A stretch of 64,000 nt of DNA from Diospyros lotus (taxonomy: Eukaryota > Streptophyta > Magnoliopsida > Ericales > Ebenaceae): the NCBI RefSeq assembly GCF_014633365.1, contig NC_068352.1, positions 32,707,310-32,771,309 on the forward strand, written 5' to 3'. Under the pieces are notes generated by a model. It was not told the origin of the DNA. It made no database searches and was given only the letters and a program-made list of their open reading frames with translations. The position numbers were made by a program, and so were the translations under genes. Position 1 is the stretch's first letter. Each line of letters begins with the position of its first letter. Below, piece by piece: positions 1 to 10,593 of this stretch.

Positions 1-3000
1 GCAGTATGGTCAGAGCCAGCAGCAACAGCAGGAGAGCAGGTCCCACTTTGCCCAGGTGTCCACATGCGAGGCCCACCACCTGCCATAATTTCATCCTTGA
101 AGCCGAATGGGTTTGAAGATACGAGGGTAAATGTTGGAGATGTTGGTCCACTTTGTGGAATCCGGATCCCTGCAAACCATTCTGAATCAGGAAGGATCTG
201 CCGGCCAGGGCTTGGAGGGGTAGAAGATGGCAGCAAAGAGAAGTGGGCGCCCTCCCAGCCTGCAGCCTCCCAGTTGGCTTTGATTCGAGGGGTTCGGGCA
301 GTTGGAGAGCTCAACGGAGGGGTGACAGGTGCACTAATGGAACCGTTATGAACGAAGAGATGGGAAAGCTTGGAGGATGCTGATGAGGAAGCAGATGTGA
401 GGTTCTTGAGCCATGGTATAAGGGAACTGCCATCTACATTAGCATTAGTAGCATAAGAGGAGGATGCAGGGCTGGGAAAAGAAGATGAGGCTGGACTTGG
501 GTTGTATGAAGTGCAAGGGCTAGGGTGGTAAGATGAACAAGGGCTCACTGATGCAGATCCACCCACAATCTCCATCCTCTCCACAGGCTTGCAACCCTGC
601 AAAAATGGAAGTGATAATGTCAAATAATAAAAAGACATCAAACAGATTTGATGGTTCTCTGTAAGTGTGCTTCCAAGTTACGTCCATGATTGGGGATATT
701 TCTTGTTTCAGAAGTGAAGGTTCAATATTTTAGATGAGAAAGATGGAACTACATTGCATGCATATAAGATGAACAATAAAATACACAATATACCTGCAAA
801 GCCCAATTTCTTTCTTCTTTTTTGTTTTGTTTTGTTTTGCAAAGCCCAATTTCTTGGTAGAACATGTGCAGGAGTTGGGGAAAGAAAGTAATTCACAAGT
901 AGCTCCACCATTTAGATATTCCACATCGAAGGATAGGTACCTTTCAATATATATCAGCAGTACTTTAAAATACCATGCTAAAACTATGCGTACCTATCAA
1001 TTAGAGGAGAAACTAGAAGATGCTGAGACCGTAGACTTAATTGAAAGGCTATTCATGGATTTGAAGCCATCTGTTTAGATATATATAAATATATTTATAT
1101 TTTAAAGATGATTTAGTTAATTAAATTGCGACCGAACTAGTTTTTCATTTTGCCCTGCATCAATTTTAGCACCCTAGATTTTTTTAGTTTCTTTATAATA
1201 GTAAAATATCAAACTTTAATCCCATTAGGTGGCTACATGGATTCTAGCACCCGAATCATCTTTATCGGTTGCTATATTTTCAGTACACCTATAACACATA
1301 TCATGCCTAAAAGCTTATTGCCAACCTTTTCTTGGTCTTCATCTATCTCTTCTGATAAAAAACTTCTTCCATTCCAATTTTTAATTTCCTTAGTTATATT
1401 TATTATAAATTTGGATCAGTTTTGTCACAATCTAGTGCCCAAAATGTATCATAATTGAGATTACAGAATCTAGATCATGGTCCCATGGGAGGCCCTGAGA
1501 TTTCAGTTCACCAGCCAAGACTTCCCGTTGTGAACTATATCCCTCTTTTTGGACATACAAGCAAATGATGGTTCTCTAATCATAAAAGTACACCACAACA
1601 TCAATCATATTAGACTACCAAAAAACAAGTTTATCTGCCCAATCATACCCAATTTCTTCTTAGCAATGTAATTGAATTGGGAACTTTAAAATATATTGAC
1701 ACTGTTACAATGTTCTTCCAGTCATCCAGAAATTTCTATCTGAACGCTTGTAATAACTAAATCTTCCTTTCCTAATTTCGAGTCTTCACTACCAACTTAT
1801 CCAATGCACTACATTCCCTTAGTCAGAAATAGAAATATCTAAGGTCAAATTTTCAGGGAAGTTTCTTTACAATAGTGCCATAAAAGTGAAGTATAAAATC
1901 CTAAATACAACTTTGTACTAATTGACTCTTCCTTCCATTAGAATTAGAATACAATTACACAAAACACAACCATGATTGTGAAAAGAGGCCAGATCTATTA
2001 GCTCAGATGCTGGGCGAACATTTCAACACTACTAGATAGCTTACCCAATATTAAGTTGGAAAACGGGGGTATTTGCATGTAAAAATATACTAAATGGAGA
2101 AAAAAGACAAGTAAACGAAGGCTATACTGGCCACCTTTGCGCCCAAGATTCAAATATCTCTAGAAGTGAGTCTACACACAAATTTTTATGTGCATAGCTA
2201 GAGCACATGGTTCGTGAATATACACCGTGAAACCAAAAATAAAAGGCAGAAATTTATTAACAGCAAAAGATTGATTGATTAGGGTGCTATTACTATTGAC
2301 CAGCAGTGATGGAATTGGTCAAGACATACTTTCACCAGAACAGCAAAAAAGAGATGTCGACCCAGCAAGCCGGTAAATTAGACCAAAAAGGGGTCATGTT
2401 GTTTTCTTGGGTAATTAAAAGGTATCCTGGGGGTAAGCAAAGTGAAAGAACACCAGAAAGACGTTGCACCAAATCCAGGAAAGAGAGTGAAAAAGAGCGT
2501 CTTAGTGGAATGATGCCAAAAGCATCCATCGTACTTTCTCAGTCTTTTGGATCTAAAGTGGAAATCTAAAATGGCAGTTTGGACAAACCAACAAGGGTAT
2601 TATCGTCTTATCCACATCAATGGTGTTTCAACTTTAGTTCTCAGGAACAGGCTAACAGTCATCGAAAGCGTTTGACGGGGCAGGGAATCTTGATCTTCAC
2701 GCGTCTAAGAAGCGAGCAAAGGAAAACGAAATAAAAGAAAATGAGTTTTACAGTCCCACCCAGATCTAACGTACGCCGGCGAGGATAAAAAAGCAGCCTC
2801 GACTGAGAATCTAAACCCCCTCTGACCAGTAAAAAGTAATCTCAAGAAACAATTGTTATTTCACAGAAACAGATTACGACATTAGGATGCGCCAAGAGCA
2901 ACAGGCTGACGCTAGGACGAGAACCAGCGGATATTTTCTAATATAGATGAAGATTACTAGTTGAAGCGATACACGATCCTTCCGTTGTTATATCAATTAA

Positions 3001-3680
3001 ATAATGGTCAAGCCGGAACCAGTGCACACTAGCAAAAACAACGCGGATTGTGGATGGCGTTGCGCGTCCCCACCGCGTCGGGCAAGCCACTGATACAAAG
3101 GCCAAAATGCGTCACTAGAACCGCGTATATAGAAAATTCGGCCACAAACGAAGTGACTCGACCGGCCGTTATTTGTCTCTTCTTCAGTTTCACGATCATG
3201 AATCGTTTTCACTCAATAACAATTTACCAAAGGCGCCAAAGTATTGGCTCGTGTTCAAAATTGGAGGCAAACGAGTTGATTCAACCGCTCCATGATTCAA
3301 CAATGCACGCCGAGCTCACACCTTCTCGGCGCATGTTAGAAGAATGGATCTCTACAGCTAACAGGCACCAAATGGCCATTCCGTGCTAAAATGCTCAAAT
3401 GAAACCGTAGAAAAGAACATAAAAGAAAAAATCGATCAGGTAAATAAGACGAACAGATAGTTACCTTACGATAGGTGGTGCCATCGGGCTCGACGGTCCA
3501 GCCGGCCTCGTTGCAGAGGGCTTTGAGGACTTCATTGTTGTCGCAGTGCTTGGGCAGCTTGTAATTTCCGTACATCCTCAGTCCGGCGAATATGTTCGCC
3601 GCGATCGCCCTCCGCCGCCTCTCTCTCCTCTTATTATTCTCCCTCTCCTTCCACGTCGGCTGCCTCGTTCCCGAAGTCAT
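1..3680 (-). CDS. BEH4: BES1/BZR1 homologue transcription factor (BEH3/BEH4 type), 3' end outside window
   Basis: Plant-specific nuclear transcription factor of brassinosteroid signalling that binds E-box and BRRE promoter elements and is controlled by GSK3-type kinases (family knowledge). Exon 1 is 3680-3465 (72 codons, ATG at 3680) and ends in a GT donor after the codons for TTYRK. Exon 2 starts at 596 after an AG acceptor and runs off the left edge. Exon 1 gives the basic DNA-binding region, with [31 protein letters not shown] and [15 protein letters not shown]. Exon 2 opens with [16 protein letters not shown] and continues into Ser/Pro-rich sequence with repeated SPxxSY units, [18 protein letters not shown] and STPPSPGRQ (probable GSK3 sites). 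The last part visible is [12 protein letters not shown]; the terminal EAR-like motif lies outside. The intron is 2.87 kb. Residue 29 is Asn where relatives usually have Lys. BEH3 and BEH4 cannot be separated without the C-terminus. Confidence 0.93.
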
Positions 3681-4640
3681 CTCTCACAACAAGAAACCGA
3701 TTCTCGAACCGTGATCGCTGAAAAAGAAATCGTGCGAAATTGAACTAAGATTGGTCAATAACACTCGATCATGTCCGCCTTCGGAGCCATAAACACGCTT
3801 CGAGGCAACCAGAAGAAGAAATTGAAGAGTAAGAGCTGGTAATCCGGCCAAAAGAAAACTGAGACAAAGTTGAACTGAGAACCGCTTAAGAAGGAACGAG
3901 TGAAAGAAGACGACAGGGAGGAGAACGGAAAACAGGTCGAGAAACCGGGTGGTGGGGTTGGGAAAACCGGGAAAGAGAAAGAGGCAGCTAAAGCAGGATT
4001 TTTGACATAAAAAGGAGGCGTGTAAGGGAGACGGAGCTGCCGAGCTCTAAATACAGTGAGGCCTAATAATTATCCATGCAGGTCACGTTAATTTACATAT
4101 TTGCCACTAACAGAAGCCATTTTGTCAGACTTCATCCTCTTCAATGACGAAAATACCCTCTTCCCCGCAAAAAAAAATAGTGAACCAAATACTAATTAAA
4201 ATTTATTATATCTCAATATTTATTAAATAAATTTCTAAATATCACAAAAATCCATAGAAACACTTTTATTTTTTTAAAAAAATATATTGATTCTTACCCC
4301 GCGTAGGGTCTGTAGATAAATCTTTACAAAAACCAATTTGAATAGAAGAAATTTAAAAAAAAAAAAGAAGATTTTACGAGGGTATTTTAGGAAGTTAACA
4401 TAAAAAGGCAAAGGAGAAAAGTGTGGAGGGTGGGCCCGGTGGGGACCAGTGGCGGGGGAAGGGACGCGTGACCGCCTGAGTGCGAGTGACGTCGTTTAGC
4501 CACATGGCCACAGTCAGAGAGACCTGAGCTTTGGAAGTGCCTGGTAACCGCTTCATATCATAATATATTGTGTAATATTTTCAGCATCCGATTGAATATT
4601 AAATTAAAAAAAGTGATTCACTGAATCCCAAAATTAGATT
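3681..4640 (-). promoter_or_regulatory. 5' UTR and proximal promoter of the BEH gene
   Basis: Sequence upstream of the BEH start codon on the minus strand. It is less AT-rich than the spacer beyond it and Gly/Ala-codon-like purine-rich near 3900-4020. A TGACGTC bZIP-type core is at 4487-4493. No convincing TATA box could be assigned. The boundary at 4640 is where the sequence becomes strongly AT-rich. Confidence 0.4.
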
Positions 4641-4736
4641 CGTCGTTCGGTTTGTATGAATTAATATAAATAAAAATTATAATTTTAAATTTAAATTATC
4701 TAAAATGTCATTATTTGTAAAGTTTTAATTAATTAA

Positions 4737-5090
4737 AAATTCATATTTTTACCTATATATTTTTATATTTTTTTATGTGATCATTGAAATTTTTTGTTAC
4801 TTCGATTACACTTTTAAACTTAATTTTTAAGTTAATTTAATATTTATACTTTAACATTTTCTCATGTGATAATTCAAATTTTTTTTTATTTCGATCACAT
4901 CATTAGATTTATATTTTTTAATTAATTTAATTTATATACATTTATGTGTAAAAAAATAAAGTGAAATAATAAAATACACGTATTAAATTGACTCAAAAAT
5001 ATCAGTACAATGAAATAATCGAAATAACGAAAAATTTAAATAAATAAACGAAAGAGACGTAAAATTATAAAAATAAAAATATAAATTTAA
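4737..5090. repeat. Family A palindromic AT-rich element, copy 1
   Basis: The first half contains units of the type ATGTGATnATTnAAATTTTTT followed by TTTCGATTACA and TTAATTTAATnTTTATACTTT. The second half carries the reverse complement of the same words and closes with ATAAAAATATAAATTTAA. The ends form a terminal inverted repeat related to GGCTAAATTTATATTTTT. Five other copies occur in this window. No reading frame is carried. Confidence 0.75.
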
Positions 5091-5684
5091 GTGTTGACGA
5101 AATTGTTATATTAAATTTATTTAATGCGGGCAAAATCAAAGAGGGCTTGACCCCTCCCTTCACACCCTTTGCATGTCCGCGTTGTTTGACACGATAACAA
5201 AATAAATCTTCGAGTGTTGGTAGTTCAATTGTAGGTTCAATCGACTTTTAAAATTTTATTTTTTTTAATCAAATTCAACCATTTTTTGTTCCCTAAAAAA
5301 TAATGATATTGATGGGAGCAGAAAACAAAAATAAAAGAATAAAGATAGAAAACTAATCAGGAGGCTGAAGGCATAAACATAAGCACGTGCCGGAAGTTCG
5401 GCGCACGTGTTAGAGGACCACAACTGGAGCTGGTCTTCTTCCTCTATCCTCAACCCTACTGCCACTGCCAGGGCAGCAGTGGCCCAAAAGGGCAATGAGA
5501 GTTCTCAGAGTCTGTTAATGAAGTGACCATGTCTTGAAACAATATGATTTCACGGTGTTTTATGCTAATTATAGACAAATTTATAATACTACAAATATTT
5601 ACTTCTTATAAATAATAATTTTATAGAAAAAGCATCAATAGATCTATGATCTATAATATGACATATTTCGAGCATTACAATAAA

Positions 5685-5901
5685 CAATAACAACAACATA
5701 TCCAGCCGTTATCCCACTATGTGGGGTTGGCTACATGAACTCTAAACTTCTATGTGGCTTACATCCCAACAGATAGTTTGTCTAGAATTCATATTTGGAT
5801 TCGACTAGGTTTTACGTTGACTGTCGACTACCTAATGCAACCCTCCTCCTTTATTCGGGCTTGAAACCGACAGTGGATAATATCCTCTAGGGAAGTAATG
5901 A
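5685..5901 (-). mobile_element. SINE (Au/Angio-SINE-like) with 18-bp target-site duplication
   Basis: On the minus strand the element ends in GTAGCCAACCCCACATAGTG, then GGATAACGG and a GTT-rich tail, the typical 3' end of Au/Angio-type plant SINEs. A degenerate Pol III B-box-like GGTTTCAAGCCC lies about 40 bp from its 5' end. Flanking direct repeats are visible at 5667-5684 and 5902-5919 (TTCGAGCATTACAATAAA against TTCGAGCATCGCAATAAA, 16 of 18 identical). Length is about 217 bp. Confidence 0.85.
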
Positions 5902-5919
5902 TTCGAGCATCGCAATAAA

Positions 5920-8155
5920 AATAAATAAAATTAAGTTATCAAATAAAAAATATATTTTAAATAAAATAAAAAATTATATACAACTATATATAGATATTAA
6001 AAGGTCATTATTGACTTTTATAAGAATTATCAGATAAATTTAACAAATATATTGGAAATAATAGAAATTCGATATGCATTTCATATCTTGGATTTTTCAT
6101 CCCATATCTTGATTAACAAACGCTCCCTTAGCAAAGTATGCCTTGATTTGCTCTTGTGATCGTTTGTGTTGTTTTTTATGTTAATAAAATTTATTTACAC
6201 AAAAAAAGTATATTGGCGTAAAAAGTCAAAATAATGTTTAGTGATGTTAATGAATTGACTGTCGTAGAAAGTGGTTGTTGTTCACTCTAAGTATTTTATG
6301 TGAGTAATGTGATATCTTTATCACAAATGTTGACATTCGTATCAAAAGTGTATAAATACTTAGAAATTGGTGATATGAACAGGTAATCGTGATTTTCTCT
6401 AAATTTTGTTTAGTGAATAACATGACGTTGATATCATAAATATTAATATTCACGTCAAAAACCTTATAATATTTAGGAACATAAGAAATATGAAGATTTA
6501 GAGTTCCAATATTAAAATGAAGTCATTACAAAGATTTCTCTAATGTTTATACTTAGACAATGTCATTATCAAATTGCGTTATTTGAAATATTTCCACTTT
6601 AAAGCATGTGTTATTTGATATAACACTATGTTAAGTGTTATCTTAAAACATTTTTTATTTGTCAGGTAAATATAAATTTAAATTAAATTTGGACAAGGAT
6701 TGCTTTTGACATTTATGTATGCAAACAATATGTTTGAAATTCCAAATTGATGATGGATATTCGAAAAGATGAAATTACTAAGATACTTTTAAAAATAACT
6801 AGTCTCATTTGGTCACGTGTCCCGATCAATAAATAATGAGGAGATGGCATGTGTCTTCTAGTCTATCTCAATTTTAAAAGATAAATGCAAGCAACTAACT
6901 CTTAAACCCTAATTTTTAAGAGTTCGAACTAAATATTTATTTTAATTCAAGTCAAAAACTAATTGAGTATAAGAGTAATTAGAGATAATTTTAAATATCT
7001 CCACTTACCTAATCTCTAAAGAATTAGGTATCAATATTCTCCATTTAGTTTGATAAACTCTTTGTCAACCCGAGATAACTGAGCACGAGAATATTGGAGA
7101 TAATTCCAAATATTCTGACTCACCTATCTCTATTTTGTACGCGAAATTCTCCCTCAACTCAAGATAATCAAGTCTAAAAATCTCATAAATGATAAATTCA
7201 AGTATCTCTGTACACTTTACTTATATAAAAACATTAAACCCTCGCACATAAATCATAAGACTCAGCGTTTATATATATTTATTGATAATTTATTATACTA
7301 ACTTAAACGTCAAATATTATATCAAGAAATCTAATCCTATATTTTCTTACATGTGTTTAAATCAAGACAAAGCTCTAGAGATGAATTTGTTATTTCATTG
7401 TCTTTTAACGTAGAGTAATTTTTTTTTTGTAATTTATTATATACAAAATTATTTATGTTATTATTTTATATATACTATTATATAAACAAACACTAATAAA
7501 ATATTTTTTAAATATCCTTTATATATATTATTTAAAAAAAATAATCATTAACTTTAAACTAGTGATTAATTTAAAAAATGATTCAATCATTATATTAAAA
7601 TTTATTTAAAAAATTAAATAATTATTGTCAAACGTGATCAATAAAATTTATTTTAATTTTTTAAATAAGATACAACATTTAAGTTAAGTTGTACAAAAAC
7701 GGAAAACAAATACACTATGAAACGAAAATAAAAGCACGACATTCTTTAAAAAAAATAAAAAATGAAAACTCAAGAGAAACACGTAAATAAAAAAAAAATA
7801 TAAATATAATTTTTAATATAAAAAAGAATATATTAAGAATTAATATATAATATATTAGTTTTATATTACATGAAAAAATTTCCTCTTCAAACTTTTTGTG
7901 AGTTAAAATGCGTCTTTAAATAAAAAATATATTTTTAAATTTTTTTTAAAATTACAAAACGGTATCGGGTGTTTAAAAAAAATAAAAATAATTTATATAT
8001 ATTTTTATATTTTTTAAAAATATCAAAACAACACTTTTAAAATATTTTCGTGCATAATAATCCATTGGTGACACGAATGCATAGTTTGCTTTGTCAAATT
8101 GGGGGGTAAATCTTTTTTTTTTTTTTTTTTTTGAAGAGAAGAAAAGGGGAATCAA
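5920..8155. other. AT-rich spacer, no gene seen
   Basis: No plausible exon or RNA gene. It holds one inverted copy of the roughly 121-bp repeat (6230-6490, listed separately). A stretch around 7285-7350 resembles 62665-62725 (shared ACTTAAACGT-AAATATTAT words), perhaps an old LTR end. Long A/T runs fill 7400-8050, and a T-tract lies at about 8113-8132. Short reading frames here are AT-rich and look fortuitous. Confidence 0.6.
6230..6490 (-). repeat. Inverted copy of the ~121-bp repeat found at 16.8-17.2 kb
   Basis: The reverse complement reads CTAAGTATTTATACACTTTT, then GATACGAATGTCAACATTTG and TGATAAAGATATCACATTAC. This is clearly related to the units at 16.8-17.2 kb (CTAAGTATTATTTAACTTTT, GATGCAAATGTCGATATTTG). 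A second, more degraded unit follows to about 6480. Non-coding. Confidence 0.65.
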
Positions 8156-8625
8156 GAAACAGAGAGAGGAGCGAGCAGCAGCCCAATCCCATCACGTGCG
8201 ATGCATGACCGGTCAAGCTTTTTAAGTTTTAAACTCATTTGGGATTTGGATTGGGGTCCGCTCTCTGTGGCTCAGAGTCTTTTCTTCCTATTAAGAGTGG
8301 GGTCACGTGCAGGCCGATATGCCCGCCACCCACACCACACGGCACCCCCATCGCCCCTCTAATGCCCTGTGGTTATTGGCTAATACCAAACCAATCATGC
8401 CACCACCTTAATTATAATCCCCCAGCTCATTTGACTAAACTGCCCCTATACTCACTGCCCTTTTCGCAGCACCACGAGGGTGTCTTTGTCTTTTAGACGT
8501 CTATATAAGTCTATATGGGTGCCCCCACACACACCAGGTGGAATCATAGAGGGTGAGGCAGAGGCAGCGAGTGAGAGTGAGAGCGAGAGCGACCAAGTGG
8601 GGAGTTTGAAATGACAAAAGTACCC
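8156..8625 (+). promoter_or_regulatory. Promoter-like island without a recognisable downstream gene
   Basis: This island is GC-richer than its surroundings. It contains two G-boxes (CACGTG at 8193-8198 and 8304-8309), CCAAT-type words in both orientations near 8375-8395 and a good TATA box (TATATAA, 8502-8508). A CA/GA-rich stretch resembling a 5' leader follows, to about 8620. After that the sequence returns to AT-rich spacer. It could be the promoter of a non-coding RNA, a gene remnant, or the start of a gene whose coding exons I could not find. No foldback typical of a microRNA precursor was seen. Confidence 0.35.
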
Positions 8626-9093
8626 TCCGATCAAACTATTATTATTATTCAAATTAACATGTGTTTGTGATAATTTGAAAATGAATTGGTATTACGTGAT
8701 AATAATATATATATATAATTAATTTTAAAATATTCCCTAATCAAGGAGAGTCCTCTGTTTTAATCATGGTTAGGCTATTGGGATCCATCGACACACTATA
8801 AAGGTGGAGAACAAATTGGCTGGATGGTCCCATGTCAACATCATAGACCCAAAATATCCATGCATTGTATGCATCAGAATGTGTTATGTTCACATATAAA
8901 TTAATATAATTTTAATAAAATCTATCATAATTTTATTTAAATTTTTTAATAAAACTACTCATTATTATGAATTATTATCAATTTACCTAATCACTAAAGT
9001 ATTGATTAATGATATTCCTGAAAACAAAAAATTTAAGTCTTGAGTTTGATATTTAATAATTATTTATTGTATAGTTCACAAATTTAAGGAGGT

Positions 9094-9447
9094 TAAATTT
9101 ATATTTTTGTCTATATATTTTTATTTTTTTTATAATTATTAAAAATTTATTATTTTAATTATACTATTAGATATGCATTTTCAAATTAATTTAACTATTA
9201 TACTTTAATTTTTTTTCGTATGCAACACAAAAAATTTATTGTTTCAATTACACTACTATATATCTGTTTTTTTAAATTAATTTAATTTTTATATTTTAAT
9301 ATGTAAAAAAAAATAAAATGATATTTATATATCAAAATACATGAATTAAATTAACTCAAAAATATAAATATATGAGCGTAATCAAAATAATAAAAAATTT
9401 AAATAGTCATATTTTAAAAAAATACAAAAACAAAAATATAAATTTAA
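9094..9447. repeat. Family A palindromic AT-rich element, copy 2
   Basis: Starts TTAAATTTATATTTTTGTCT and ends ACAAAAATATAAATTTAA, a clean inverted pair. Inside are the family words TTTCAATTACAC, AATTTAATTTTTATATTTTA and their reverse complements. Length about 354 bp. Non-coding. Confidence 0.75.
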
Positions 9448-9459
9448 TCAATTTAAAAA

Positions 9460-10593
9460 TAAAAAATTGATATCAATATCTCAAATAGTTCATCATAATA
9501 AGGGTTTCGTTAAATGTCTTTGTAACCAGGGCACTAACACTAACACCATTCGACCATCAGACCCGTCTTACATCTTGGGTCATTTGAATTTCCCTTTTTA
9601 TTAAACCCAGAAAAATGCCCACAATATTAAAAATTGTCTATAAAAAATCTAAAACTAAGCGTCAATAACAACAGTGCTTATTCATTTGTGACTGAATGAA
9701 AAAAATCACAAATTCAGTTTGTGACCAGAAGGCTAGCTTGAATAAGCCAGGGTGGGTGACACAAGAGGCTCAAGCGCTCTGCACTTTGTAATAAGGTTGT
9801 GAGTAGCATCATCCCTTGCCCAAGCTATTAGACCAGTGGCTTTCTAGAATTCAAAACCAAATGCTTAATGAAGGACTCAACCTCAAGTAACATAATGAGA
9901 TTGTCCATGGATTTAGGGCTAAACAGAGCCTGGCCCCAGCCACTTGGGGTCGGCATTATGAGCAGCAACAACCCTTTATCGCTTTTGTCCTAATATAGCT
10001 TGTAAAGTTACGAGTCTTGCGTTGATGAAGTCCTCTATTAGGGGACCAAAAATCTTGTACAAGCAAACAGCAACCAACTGTAGAAGTATAATTTCATCCA
10101 AAACATGATCAGAAAAGAGTATGAAGACACTTTTTGGATCTCCAATACATGCAAATTCTAGTTTATGAAGGGCAAAGGTGGGTTGTGGGCAATGAAGATA
10201 ACAATTTTAGCATATTTTCTGGAATAATCTCAACTAAAATGTTGAATCTCCACGACATGCAGCATGCTCCCACATATCCAACAGAGAAGCAGAGAAGCCT
10301 TTTTCTGGAATCTCAGCAGGCAAGCTGACCAACAGCCCAAATATCGTTCGCGAATGTAACTCTAATCTCTGGCATAATTCTCGTTGAGAAATAAAGAAAA
10401 GCGAAGGCATGTGACCATCAGACTTCAGCTATCTGATTCAGGCATCAGGATATTAGTAAGACTGTAAGCATAAAGGATGGATCGGTTTGCAGTCTCAACA
10501 ATTAGAAGAATGGTCAAGAACATAGTCGTCTCAACAGAATCCAGTTTCCAAGAAACCACTAGACAACTATGCATATGAAATCCTACAGAAGCC
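9460..10593. other. Spacer and probable 3' UTR of the downstream minus-strand gene
   Basis: No exon recognised. The part next to 10594 is probably the 3' UTR of the minus-strand gene. Near 9930-9975 the words CCACTTGGGGTCGGC and AGCAGCAACAAC resemble a decayed SINE/LINE tail, too degraded to define. Confidence 0.4.

Noticed and set aside
64..351. Plus-strand open frame opposite the BEH exon 2
   Set aside because: It is the antisense shadow of the Ser/Pro-rich BES1/BZR1 coding sequence and matches no family.
1150..1458. 102-codon frame within the BEH intron
   Set aside because: AT-rich, hydrophobic by composition, no conserved motif, inside a confidently spliced intron.
4737..5090. Family A elements as microRNA precursors
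   Set aside because: They are palindromic, but no defined miRNA/miRNA* duplex can be argued from sequence alone; treated as repeats.
8239..8496. 85-codon plus-strand frame in the promoter-like island
   Set aside because: It contains the G-box and runs up to the TATA box; no family resemblance, so more likely promoter than coding.
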